20,858 nucleotides of DNA from positions 1-20,858 of IMG/VR virus record IMGVR_UViG_3300028111_000023; one strand, 5' to 3'. A program made the translations under genes and the position numbers. This document shows positions 14,738-20,833 of the stretch, piece after piece; within the stretch, counting starts at the first letter, position 1; every line of letters starts with the position of its first letter. Below the pieces are notes generated by a model. It was not told the origin of the DNA. It saw only the letters and a list, made by a program, of their open reading frames with translations, and ran no database searches. The stretch comes from a virus.

Positions 14738-15006
14738 GATTTCATCTTAGGTTTTGGCAAACCCTTAGACTGTCGCTCCTTCTCTTTGGAGATGATGTCC
14801 TTCAATGCCTCGTCTCTTCTTCCGGTAAGGAGCCAAGTCATGGCGTATCCTTTCATTACCTTATCAGGGATTGACACATCGGGAAAAGCATCACCCATGT
14901 GTTTAGCCATGTCCTTTAGATTAGACTCTTTTGTTATCGGCTTTTTAGTTGGGTCACCATTTATCTTGGCACCCTTTGCGGCTTTCTTTTTGCGCTTGTA
15001 TAGCAT
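14734..15006 (-). CDS. Lysine-rich hypothetical protein, 90 aa
   Basis: The start chosen is ATG 15006 (MLYKRKKKAAKGAKINGDPT), giving 90 residues. A longer frame from 15075 would run across the -7 box at 15011-15018 and into the upstream gene. The N-terminus is strongly basic. The remainder (SNLKDMAKHMGDAFPDVSIP, then DKVMKGYAMTWLLTGRRDEA) is helical and ends in another basic segment. No family is recognised. It begins a three-gene unit with two other basic proteins. Confidence 0.68.
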   Translation of the reverse strand: MLYKRKKKAAKGAKINGDPTKKPITKESNLKDMAKHMGDAFPDVSIPDKVMKGYAMTWLLTGRRDEALKDIISKEKERQSKGLPKPKMKS

Positions 15007-15010
15007 AACG

Positions 15011-15018
15011 CAAATATA
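15011..15018 (-). promoter_or_regulatory. Bacteroidota-type -7 box with leaderless spacing
   Basis: TATATTTG on the minus strand ends four bases before ATG 15006, with the same CG(A/T)T-type gap as at 14117-14120 (CGTT here, CGAT there). No -33 motif lies at 17-23 bases. Confidence 0.62.
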
Positions 15019-15019
15019 G

Positions 15020-15286
15020 TCATTTGGTGAGACCCCATTTGTGATTGCTGTATCCAACATGAACCTTGAAGTCAATGGACTTTACGCTCAGTCTTAAGTT
15101 ATCTTTCTGCTTCTTAATTCTAGCAGGACTCTTGAACGCGAGCTGTATTAGTCTATCTCGGTGTACGTCACTTCCCCAGATGAGACTTTTATCGTTGCCA
15201 GAAAGAACCACATCATTTATGCGGTAATCTTTTTTGGTTTTGCCGTCGTGAAGAACAACGTCGCAGAGGTGTATAGGGTCTTTCAT
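15020..15286 (-). CDS. Hypothetical protein, 88 aa
   Basis: I do not recognise this protein. It begins MKDPIHLCDVVLHDGKTKKD and is basic, with RINDVVLSGNDKSLIWGSDV, DRLIQLAFKSPARIKKQKDN and a C-terminal FKVHVGYSNHKWGLTK, probably a small beta-rich fold. It has no membrane segment. It lies 26 bases downstream of the holin-like gene, so it is likely co-transcribed with it, and 13 bases before the basic-protein unit. A DNA- or RNA-contacting role is possible given the charge. Confidence 0.65.
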   Translation of the reverse strand: MKDPIHLCDVVLHDGKTKKDYRINDVVLSGNDKSLIWGSDVHRDRLIQLAFKSPARIKKQKDNLRLSVKSIDFKVHVGYSNHKWGLTK

Positions 15287-15312
15287 AGACCTATAACGCT
15301 ATTAGCTGTAGG

Positions 15313-15519
15313 TTATTGTAGTTGGTTTTTGGCCAACAAAACCTTTAGTTCTTGGACTTCTTTGAGCAGTTGCTTCACGTCATCCTTCATTTCCCCGTTA
15401 TCATTCTCAAGTGCAATCACTCTCCCCTTCAGGTGCGCGTAATCTGAATTGTGTTTAATCCACGTTCCAATTATCGAACCCGCAATGATAATCATCTCAA
15501 ATTGCGTCAATGTGTCCAT
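15313..15519 (-). CDS. Membrane-anchored coiled-coil protein (holin-like candidate), 68 aa
   Basis: The N-terminal part (MDTLTQFEMIIIAGSIIGTW) contains one likely transmembrane helix, followed by IKHNSDYAHLKGRVIALEND and a charged heptad-type coiled coil (DDVKQLLKEVQELKVLLAKN). A single membrane helix plus a cytoplasmic coiled coil, in a gene near the muramidase, matches a group of small phage membrane proteins of the lysis region, for instance XhlA-like or other single-helix holins. The exact role is unproven, and no second membrane helix is present. A -7 box ends four bases before the ATG. Confidence 0.65.
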   Translation of the reverse strand: MDTLTQFEMIIIAGSIIGTWIKHNSDYAHLKGRVIALENDNGEMKDDVKQLLKEVQELKVLLAKNQLQ

Positions 15520-15523
15520 GCTA

Positions 15524-15558
15524 CAAAAGTAGTAAAATGAATACTACATTAACTCAAA
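15524..15558 (-). promoter_or_regulatory. Bacteroidota-type promoter before holin-like gene
   Basis: TACTTTTG at 15524-15531 on the minus strand matches TAnnTTTG fully and ends four bases before ATG 15519. TTTG at 15555-15558 is 23 bases upstream, at the far end of the allowed spacing, and lies within the end of the metalloprotease gene. Confidence 0.55.
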
Positions 15559-16675
15559 ACCTTCTTTCTGACTTCCTCCTTACTTGCTCTTCTCTATAGA
15601 AGGGGTCGAGCTCCGAACCGAAACAAATCTGCCCCCAGTTAGCTAGTACAATTTGAAGGTCGCTAACTGTAAAGAAGCCATCTCCGTTTAGGTCTCCCTC
15701 AATCCAATTAAAGTCACCCCAATGGCTGAGCATAAGCATTAAGTCGTTAGTACCTACAACTAAATCGCCGCTGATGTCACCTGCGCAATACGGGTCTCCC
15801 GTCGTCATGCCCGGCCTAGTAATCTCAATCATGCTATGCATCCGCTCAATCTGACCTTCAGTAAAGTGTTGCCGGCATGAATCTACATAGTAGTCCATGT
15901 GATTGTCCGGTGTGTAGCTGTACAGGGCAGGGGGGCATATTGGGTTCTCGCAACTCCAGTTCAGTTTAGTTGGCGGGGTATCGCAAACAAAGTCTCCTGT
16001 CTCCTCGCAATCACCGAGGTTTTGTCCGCAGTTGTCTACGTTCCGAAAGACGTGATGCAAACTTAGGAAGTGACCGACCTCATGGATAAGTGTTTTGTTC
16101 TCATCTCTATTATCCAATAGGTGGTCTCCTAGCCTTCCGAATACACTTGTCTTGACCCACACTCCGTCTAGTGTTGTTTGAGGTGTGTACGCTGTCCATG
16201 CAAAACCTAGTATGCCTTGACAAAGAGCTGGGAATACATGTACGTTCATTACCGTTTCTCTGTCCCATACGATATCCTCTAAGTAGTCATTCATAGAGTT
16301 AAAAGCAAACCCATTGTAAGGAATGCAATTAGTGTTGAGCAACGCATAGGAATCTTCGTACTCATCAAAGTCATGATACTCTATGGCCAATAAATCAAAC
16401 TCATACATCGCCTCCTCGAACTCCTCATTCAGATGAGCAGCTGCATCGTTAACGATATAGAGCGGTAGATTGCTGTGAGAGATGCTGTCAGTGTAGTAAA
16501 TGTGAACGACGTAGTTGACCGTCTTCCATTCTGGTTCATCTGGGAAGAACCCCATTGTTCTTACAGCTAAATCCTCTGGCTCACCGAATGTGACACACTG
16601 AGAGTTGGCCTTGCTTACAAGCAGGAGGGTTAGCATCCATAGGACAAAGATTGCATGGAACTTATAGCGTGACAT
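15554..16675 (-). CDS. Secreted M43-type metalloprotease with dockerin-like repeats, 373 aa
   Basis: The start at ATG 16675 gives a clear signal peptide (FHAIFVLWMLTLLLVSKANS). The catalytic core has HEVGHFLSLHH at 198-208, the HExxHxxxxxH zinc site of metzincins with Glu199, and NHMDYY near 258-263 as the Met-turn. CDTPPT and paired cysteines are typical of the pappalysin/cytophagalysin (M43) family. Residues 299-348 hold two Asp-rich repeats, GDISGDLVVGTNDLMLML and GDLNGDGFFTVSDLQIVL, matching type I dockerin calcium-binding loops. The last 25 residues are charged and carry no T9SS sorting domain that I can recognise. The enzyme should act outside the cytoplasm, on surface or medium proteins. 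It may help release virions or remodel the host surface. A GTG-initiated frame from 16711 is longer but would precede the signal peptide. Confidence 0.85.
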   Translation of the reverse strand: MSRYKFHAIFVLWMLTLLLVSKANSQCVTFGEPEDLAVRTMGFFPDEPEWKTVNYVVHIYYTDSISHSNLPLYIVNDAAAHLNEEFEEAMYEFDLLAIEYHDFDEYEDSYALLNTNCIPYNGFAFNSMNDYLEDIVWDRETVMNVHVFPALCQGILGFAWTAYTPQTTLDGVWVKTSVFGRLGDHLLDNRDENKTLIHEVGHFLSLHHVFRNVDNCGQNLGDCEETGDFVCDTPPTKLNWSCENPICPPALYSYTPDNHMDYYVDSCRQHFTEGQIERMHSMIEITRPGMTTGDPYCAGDISGDLVVGTNDLMLMLSHWGDFNWIEGDLNGDGFFTVSDLQIVLANWGQICFGSELDPFYREEQVRRKSERRF

Positions 16676-16738
16676 GTGGTTGGATTTAGGGTAAAGCATT
16701 CCCCCGCACACTATTAGTATTCAACAAGAACGATAGCC

Positions 16739-16897
16739 ATGTTTCCAGAAATGCTGGATGCTGTCGTAGCTATACGTGAGTGCTCTACTAGCACTCTACG
16801 TGAAGCGTCCGTTGCTAAGCTTATGCGAAGGTACACGAAAAAATTTAGAAAGTCAAGTGCCTTTATGAGATTGAAAACGATTGCCCGACAAAAGTAG
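16739..16897 (+). CDS. Small basic protein candidate, 52 aa
   Basis: A 52-codon frame on the plus strand runs from ATG 16739 to TAG 16895-16897. It starts MFPEMLDAVVAIRECSTSTL and becomes strongly basic (LMRRYTKKFRKSSAFMRLKT), a helical, possibly nucleic-acid-binding design. It lies 63 bases from the divergent metalloprotease start. Neither a -7 box nor the right-arm promoter element is obvious upstream. The amino-acid composition looks like a real protein and a stem-loop follows the stop, but such a short frame could arise by chance. Confidence 0.4.
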   Translation: MFPEMLDAVVAIRECSTSTLREASVAKLMRRYTKKFRKSSAFMRLKTIARQK

Positions 16898-16908
16898 TAT
16901 TTAAAACC

Positions 16909-16947
16909 CTCATGCTGATACGCTTTTCAGGTGAAAAAAGCGATGAG
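16909..16947. other. Stem-loop after the 52-aa frame
   Basis: CGCTTTT (16921-16927) pairs with AAAAGCG (16936-16942) around an eight-base loop. The outer CTCAT (16909-16913) can also pair with ATGAG (16943-16947), leaving a seven-base bulge. There is no T-run after it on either strand, so a factor-independent terminator is doubtful. A processing site or part of an origin is possible. Confidence 0.4.
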
Positions 16948-17222
16948 TAATGTATGCCCGGGGGATTATACATACACACAGACGCTACGCTGCGCAAACC
17001 GAAACGCAATCGCTGACCCCACCCCCTGCAAACGTGTCGGGTTGCCGCCAAACATTCTAGCTTTTTGCTTGCGTGCTCTGCTGGTCTGGTCGATGGCCTG
17101 CTCCATCCATGGTCTGAGACGTGAGCTACAGACAACCGATTGGTGGACGAGAACCAAAGACCCAAGGCACAATCACCACCCCTGCATTCGGTTGCTCCTA
17201 TACGCTACCCACAAATGGGGCA

Positions 17223-17284
17223 TTAACATCTGTTGGCAATTAGCTCATACTAGAACAAGATTGATATCCGTTATACACTCAACA
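17223..17284 (+). promoter_or_regulatory. Diverged copy of the right-arm promoter element
   Basis: TTAACATCTGTTGGCA at 17223-17238 matches 13 of 16 bases of the perfect right-arm repeat. CGTTA begins exactly 46 bases after its start (17269), the spacing seen at 18669-18715. The block after CGTTA (TACACTCAACAA) is poorly conserved and the middle box is weak (TCATACTAG). It precedes the 105-residue gene. Confidence 0.45.
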
Positions 17285-17329
17285 ACGCGATAGCTAAATA
17301 GATAACATAAACCACATAACACACTGATT

Positions 17330-17647
17330 ATGAACGAGATAACCAACAAAAACAACGGATTGCAAGCGACTATCGAAATGGTTGAGATGCACTTGAAGAG
17401 TGCCAGAGTCCTTGCTGAGACTGCATTCGGGATGGCTAAGTTCAGCCTTGAATCCATCGAAAGTGAGTTGCGAACCGCTGAAGCCTTGTGCTTGTGCGAC
17501 CAGACTAAGCGCAATATCCAAGAGCGTGAGGCAGTAGCCCTAGACGAGCTAGTAGCCGCAAGGAGCACGATGAACGATATCAGGAGAACGCACATCAATC
17601 TCAAGTCCAGTATCGGCATGGGAGATTTCTCAGCACTTGCACAATAA
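17330..17647 (+). CDS. Coiled-coil hypothetical protein, 105 aa
   Basis: First gene of the plus-strand right arm. It starts MNEITNKNNGLQATIEMVEM and is nearly all helix, with heptad-like spacing in KFSLESIESELRTAEALCLC and REAVALDELVAARSTMNDIR, so a coiled-coil oligomer is likely. No family is recognised. The last codons GCA CAA TAA form part of the GCACAATAA box of the next promoter element, so gene end and promoter are interlocked. Early phage genes often encode small host-interacting proteins, and this could be one. That is inferred from position only. Confidence 0.65.
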   Translation: MNEITNKNNGLQATIEMVEMHLKSARVLAETAFGMAKFSLESIESELRTAEALCLCDQTKRNIQEREAVALDELVAARSTMNDIRRTHINLKSSIGMGDFSALAQ

Positions 17648-17678
17648 GCAGAAACCGAGATACGTTAACACTATAGAA
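17639..17678 (+). promoter_or_regulatory. SP6/T7-like promoter element before ardC-like gene
   Basis: GCACAATAA (17639-17647) is followed 24 bases later, start to start, by CGTTAACACTATAGAA (17663-17678). The last eleven bases, ACACTATAGAA, are identical to the core of the SP6 RNA polymerase promoter as I know it. The TTAACAT part found upstream of other copies is missing. The first G of GAA would be the transcription start, 42 bases before the ATG. Confidence 0.65.
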
Positions 17679-17681
17679 ACA

Positions 17682-17703
17682 GGGGAGGCAATCCAGTCTC
17701 CCC
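17682..17703 (+). promoter_or_regulatory. Hairpin in the leader of the ardC-like gene
   Basis: GGGGAG (17682-17687) pairs with CTCCCC (17698-17703) around ten bases, just after the predicted start of transcription. It could stabilise the 5' end or affect translation. The same strand AGGGGAGGC (17681-17689) is also the exact complement of GCCTCCCCT (18645-18653) at the gene end. Confidence 0.5.
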
Positions 17704-17717
17704 ACAAATTGAAAGCC

Positions 17718-18644
17718 ATGAGCAAAGCGAAGAAAGACGTCTACCAGCAGGTCACCGACCGCATCATCGAAGGTCTCCAGACCAAGGGTCTCCAGTGGTT
17801 CAAGCCTTGGAACGCAGGTGACGGCATGGGTGCTTTGATGCCCATCAATAACACCACGGGGAAAGCCTATCGTGGTCTCAACCAGCTGTTCCTCTGCATC
17901 GAGCAGACGGCCAATGGCTACGAGCACAACGAATGGTTGACCTACAAGCAGGCGGCTAAGGCTGGCGGCAATGTGGTTAAGGGTTCTACAGGAACTGAGA
18001 TTGTGTTCTGGAACATCAGCTACAAGGGTGAGGACGGCAAGTTCTACCGCAAGATTCAGGACATCCCTGTAGGCATGGCGTTCGACAAGCTTTTCAGCCC
18101 ACGCCTCTGGAACGTGTTCAACATCGCCCAGTGCGAAGGCATCGAGCCACGCCGCAAGCCCATGACTCCGGTCGAGCCAGCGGAGCAGTTCAATCCAATC
18201 GGTGAGGCTGAGAAGGTGTACGCAGAGCTGTACCCCACCAAGCACAAGCCCACGTTGGGTCACGGCGGAGCCAGCGCGTTCTACGCTCCAATGCGCCACC
18301 ACGTCCAGATGCCCAAGCCTGAGACCTTCGTCACCAACGATGACTACTACAAGACTCTGTTTCATGAGTTGGTGCACAGCACTGGTCACGAGGATATCTT
18401 GAATCGCCTGAACAAGGTGGCTGCCTTCGGGTCTGAGGACTACAGCAAAGAGGAGCTGGTGGCTGAGATTGGTGCGCAGTTCCTCGTGGGTCTCACAGGC
18501 ATCAAGCCAAAGGATGACCACGTGAACAGCCAAGCCTACGTCAACAACTGGGTCAAGCAGTTGAAGGACAAGCCGAAGATGGCTCTGTCTGCCGCGAACA
18601 AGGCAATGAAGGCTGTGGACTTCATCATGGGGGGAGAGGCGTGA
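17718..18644 (+). CDS. ardC: ArdC-like antirestriction metalloprotein, 308 aa
   Basis: The N-terminal part (about 5-130) matches the ArdC/DUF1738 single-strand-DNA-binding domain: YQQVTDRIIEGLQTKGLQWF, then PINNTTGKAYRGLNQLFL and GSTGTEIVFW. The C-terminal part is the zincin-like metallopeptidase domain, with HELVHSTGH at 216-224 (zinc ligands His216, His220; Glu217) and EELVAEIGA from 246 providing Glu250. ArdC proteins protect incoming DNA from restriction enzymes, known best from plasmid transfer. Here it would protect phage DNA, expressed early or injected. ATG 17718 is preferred because a longer TTG frame from 17637 crosses the promoter. The gene is GC-rich: one hand-counted row (18121-18180) has 40 G or C of 60, against 26 of 60 at 19501-19560. 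This suggests recent acquisition. Confidence 0.88.
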   Translation: MSKAKKDVYQQVTDRIIEGLQTKGLQWFKPWNAGDGMGALMPINNTTGKAYRGLNQLFLCIEQTANGYEHNEWLTYKQAAKAGGNVVKGSTGTEIVFWNISYKGEDGKFYRKIQDIPVGMAFDKLFSPRLWNVFNIAQCEGIEPRRKPMTPVEPAEQFNPIGEAEKVYAELYPTKHKPTLGHGGASAFYAPMRHHVQMPKPETFVTNDDYYKTLFHELVHSTGHEDILNRLNKVAAFGSEDYSKEELVAEIGAQFLVGLTGIKPKDDHVNSQAYVNNWVKQLKDKPKMALSAANKAMKAVDFIMGGEA

Positions 18645-18668
18645 GCCTCCCCTCCGCCCTTCGGGGCG
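18632..18668 (+). terminator. Double hairpin at the end of the ardC-like gene
   Basis: GAGGC (18636-18640) pairs with GCCTC (18645-18649) around GTGA, a GNRA-type tetraloop containing most of the stop codon, and flanking G and C runs extend the stem. Immediately after, CGCCC (18655-18659) pairs with GGGCG (18664-18668) around a UUCG tetraloop. No long T-run follows, so it may terminate weakly or protect the 3' end. Confidence 0.6.
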
Positions 18669-18730
18669 TTAACATTAATTCACAAGTAGCGCACAATAAA
18701 ACGAATACATCCAGCGTTACTACTATAGAA
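18669..18730 (+). promoter_or_regulatory. Full right-arm promoter element, copy before 111-aa gene
   Basis: TTAACATTAATTCACA (18669-18684), GCACAATAA (18691-18699) and CGTTACTACTATAGAA (18715-18730) lie in the same order and spacing as in the copy at 19380. CTATAGAA resembles the SP6/T7 core. A transcript starting at the G of GAA would have a leader of about 14 bases before ATG 18742. Confidence 0.68.
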
Positions 18731-18741
18731 ACGAGAGAAAC

Positions 18742-19077
18742 ATGAAAAAATACGACTCAACACCGATTGCCTACGCAAGCTACCCAGAGACTGGAGTAGT
18801 CCGAACCGACCGCAAGTTCCGCGCCACCATCCAGTTCTACACTGGTAGTGCATGGGGGAAGGGCACATGGGCATGCTCCAAGACGTTCAACAACGAGAGC
18901 CACGTGGACAACTTCATTGCATACATGGAGAGGACTAAGGGCTGGAACGTCGATGAGGTTTGGTATGGAAAGAACCTGACTCCGCTTGAGGACTCTTGGG
19001 CGTATCAAGGTGAGGCTGTAAAGACCAAGTTTCACAAGCCTAATGGATGGAAGGCTAGACGCGCCGCCGGACACTAA
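18742..19077 (+). CDS. Hypothetical protein, 111 aa
   Basis: I do not recognise this protein. It begins MKKYDSTPIAYASYPETGVV and is rich in aromatic residues and lysine. Segments such as FRATIQFYTGSAWGKGTWAC and VDNFIAYMERTKGWNVDEVW suggest a small alpha/beta fold. The C-terminus is basic (FHKPNGWKARRAAGH). It directly follows a full promoter element and precedes the 97-residue gene by 12 bases, so the two are probably co-transcribed. As a small unknown protein in a block next to an antirestriction gene it may act on host defences or metabolism, which is inferred only from context. Confidence 0.65.
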   Translation: MKKYDSTPIAYASYPETGVVRTDRKFRATIQFYTGSAWGKGTWACSKTFNNESHVDNFIAYMERTKGWNVDEVWYGKNLTPLEDSWAYQGEAVKTKFHKPNGWKARRAAGH

Positions 19078-19089
19078 ACAGAAAATAGT

Positions 19090-19383
19090 ATGGGACAGAA
19101 AATGATTAAGATAGACACCATGACTTGCGGCAAGCACTTCCTTCCTGCAATCTTCAACGGAGACTTCGAGGGTCTCAACGCAAACGAGGAGTTCCTCCTT
19201 GAGCGTGAGGTGGGTTGGTATAACGCGACGGCTGAGGAGGACTACCCAGACTTTGTTAGCATCGAGTTCGAGTGCACGTCAAGTGAGCGATACATCTGTG
19301 GATGTGACCTGACAGGACTATTCGGCGAATGCGTGGAGGTAAAGGTCTTCGTGACCTTAGACGAGAACTACGTGAAGGATTAA
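19090..19383 (+). CDS. Hypothetical protein, 97 aa
   Basis: The protein begins MGQKMIKIDTMTCGKHFLPA and contains FNGDFEGLNANEEFLLEREV, a pattern that resembles small phage proteins of unknown function (possibly the group called DUF6926; this is from memory). Several cysteines occur (CGCD near the C-terminus, CGK near the N-terminus), so metal binding is possible. It is acidic. The TAA stop is formed by the start of the next right-arm repeat (TTAACATCCG), so the gene end and regulatory element overlap. It is probably co-transcribed with the 111-residue gene. Confidence 0.65.
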   Translation: MGQKMIKIDTMTCGKHFLPAIFNGDFEGLNANEEFLLEREVGWYNATAEEDYPDFVSIEFECTSSERYICGCDLTGLFGECVEVKVFVTLDENYVKD

Positions 19384-19440
19384 CATCCGTTAACATACTG
19401 CGCACAATAACAGCAAACTTGCCGCGTTATTACTACAGAA
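19380..19440 (+). promoter_or_regulatory. Full right-arm promoter element, copy before 401-aa gene
   Basis: TTAACATCCGTTAACA (19380-19395), GCACAATAA (19402-19410) and CGTTATTACTACAGAA (19425-19440). The first block is a direct TTAAC repeat with a ten-base period. The last block differs from the SP6-like core by one base (ACTACAG). The ATG lies 23 bases after the element. Confidence 0.65.
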
Positions 19441-19463
19441 GACATCATTAAAAACAATTCAAT

Positions 19464-20669
19464 ATGAGAGTTACCAAGAAAAACGACATTGCCTTCACGC
19501 CTGATTCCAAGTCAGCCATCATCGCACTTGTAAGACTACGCAAAGATTCGTTTGCAAACATCTACAAGATTGAGCGAGCAATCCGAGACGAGTACATCAA
19601 GCTTACAGCTAACAGCTTCGGCCTCATCCCAGCAGATTACTATCAGCTCCAAAAACCGGAGAACGCCAAGGCTATGGCAAAGGCTAGGTTGTCTGTAATT
19701 AGTGGGGATGATGTGGCTATATGCAAGCGGTTCGTTGAAGTCGTACCAAACAAGTCTGACTACACGATATCGCTATGTGAGGAAGGTGAGGCTGTATTGG
19801 AGGAGGCGAACGGCAATGGGTCAAGCCATTCATCATACAGCAGTCGTGTTAGTGAGTACGACATAAACCGAGTTTTAGAATTTGTCTTAGGCAAAAAGAG
19901 CATTGACAACCAAGAGCTACTAGACCACAACGAAGACGTTAAAAGGTCTATCAAGAGAGGCAAATATCTCAAGGCAGTACGCAAGGGTAATCCGCTACGC
20001 GCTGGACTTGAAGATGGGCGGGTGTGCTACGAGTTCACCGATGCTGTGTTCGATGACCACATTGACATGTTTACTCGTGTACTCTTCATTGGTCACCAAC
20101 TACGTGTCGTAAAAGATACTGACTCCCCTGTGTATGTCGTAGAAAAACTGACTACCAATTCAGTCAATCCATGGAGGATAGTGGCGTTCGAGGACAAGCT
20201 GTACGACGTTATCGTGGGGCTGTCTTATAAGCTACACGACCGAGAACTGCGGGCAGTAGAGTCAGCGATTCGACAATGCGAGCGAGGTATGCCATTGATT
20301 CAAGACCTGTTCACACAGGACGAGATTCGACAGCTGGCCGATGCCCAGTGCGTGGAACTGCCAGAGCAGACTACGTTCTCTGTAGTGAAAGTTGGCTCAG
20401 AGTCTTTCGGGTGCGTTGAGTGCTCTAAGGTCAAGCCAGAGGCGAACGTGATTGCATCTGGACTCAAGTATGAGGATGCTGATAAGTTGCGAGGGCTATC
20501 AGACAGAGATGCTACAGCAAAGCGACGAGTGGAGAACAAAGTCAATCGCATCAACAACATGAGAGAACAGCTCGTTCAAGAAAGGGCTGAGTTGGTTAAG
20601 CTGGAGGAGGAGCAAGAGCAGGCTGAAAGCAACTTGACTAATCACCAGAACCAAATACATGCGGCATGA
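19464..20669 (+). CDS. Hypothetical protein with C-terminal coiled coil, 401 aa
   Basis: I do not recognise this protein. It begins MRVTKKNDIAFTPDSKSAII. The first 110 residues are mixed alpha/beta. Residues 115-130 are a Ser/Gly-rich linker (NGNGSSHSSYSSRVS). The middle (LEFVLGKKSIDNQELLDHNE, then FIGHQLRVVKDTDSPVYVVE) appears globular, with VECSKVKPEAN near 320. The last 60 residues (NNMREQLVQERAELVKLEEE and onward) form a long coiled coil. No nuclease, polymerase or helicase motif is seen. It follows a full promoter element and its stop overlaps the next gene start (ATGA). It may be a host-takeover or DNA-associated protein, but no function is proposed with confidence. Confidence 0.68.
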   Translation: MRVTKKNDIAFTPDSKSAIIALVRLRKDSFANIYKIERAIRDEYIKLTANSFGLIPADYYQLQKPENAKAMAKARLSVISGDDVAICKRFVEVVPNKSDYTISLCEEGEAVLEEANGNGSSHSSYSSRVSEYDINRVLEFVLGKKSIDNQELLDHNEDVKRSIKRGKYLKAVRKGNPLRAGLEDGRVCYEFTDAVFDDHIDMFTRVLFIGHQLRVVKDTDSPVYVVEKLTTNSVNPWRIVAFEDKLYDVIVGLSYKLHDRELRAVESAIRQCERGMPLIQDLFTQDEIRQLADAQCVELPEQTTFSVVKVGSESFGCVECSKVKPEANVIASGLKYEDADKLRGLSDRDATAKRRVENKVNRINNMREQLVQERAELVKLEEEQEQAESNLTNHQNQIHAA

Positions 20670-20833
20670 TGTTCGATAACGCACACAACCCATTCATCGA
20701 GCTTAACCTATCGAAGGAAGAGCTGGTGGAAGCATACAACTTCTTCCAAGGAGTTGACCTAGAATCCCAGATGCTAGTAGCTGATGCACTTGATGCTAAG
20801 TACAGCTTGATGGAGTTAATTAACATCCGTTAA
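20666..20833 (+). CDS. Small acidic hypothetical protein, 55 aa
   Basis: This short frame starts at ATG 20666, overlapping the TGA of the 401-residue gene by four bases (ATGA), and ends at a TAA at 20831-20833. It begins MMFDNAHNPFIELNLSKEEL and is acidic and helical (VEAYNFFQGVDLESQMLVAD). The coupling and sensible composition support it as a real gene. Its stop codon lies inside the perfect repeat at 20820-20835. Its family is unknown. Confidence 0.68.
   Translation: MMFDNAHNPFIELNLSKEELVEAYNFFQGVDLESQMLVADALDAKYSLMELINIR

Larger units (their letters stand above)
16898..17329. other. Gene-free stretch between divergent gene blocks
   Basis: This 432-base stretch holds no convincing gene. 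Open frames in it encode Cys-, Trp- and His-rich sequences unlike the neighbouring proteins. It contains a stem-loop at its left end and the first, diverged copy of the right-arm promoter element at its right end, with a C-rich patch (CCCCACCCCC near 17018) between. It separates mostly minus-strand genes from the plus-strand arm, so it could hold a replication origin or early control region. Confidence 0.5.

Noticed and set aside
15586-15606. TCTATAGAAGG resembling the SP6-like core
   Set aside because: It falls in the coding end of the metalloprotease, is part of a local palindrome, lacks CGTTA and the upstream boxes, and points at no gene.
16931-17293. 120-codon plus-strand open frame in the gene-free stretch
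   Set aside because: Cys-, Trp- and His-rich composition unlike any neighbour, a start only at a GTG within the stem-loop, and no coupling. Open minus-strand frames there look equally improbable.
16960-17320. Possible tRNA in the gene-free stretch
   Set aside because: I looked for a T-arm (GGTTCRANYCC) on both strands. The nearest, GGTTCTCGTCC on the minus strand, lacks the conserved loop bases and has no matching acceptor stem.
17601-18533. 310-codon minus-strand frame opposite the ardC-like gene
   Set aside because: Antisense shadow caused by the high third-position G+C of the ardC-like gene, which has clear catalytic motifs on the plus strand.
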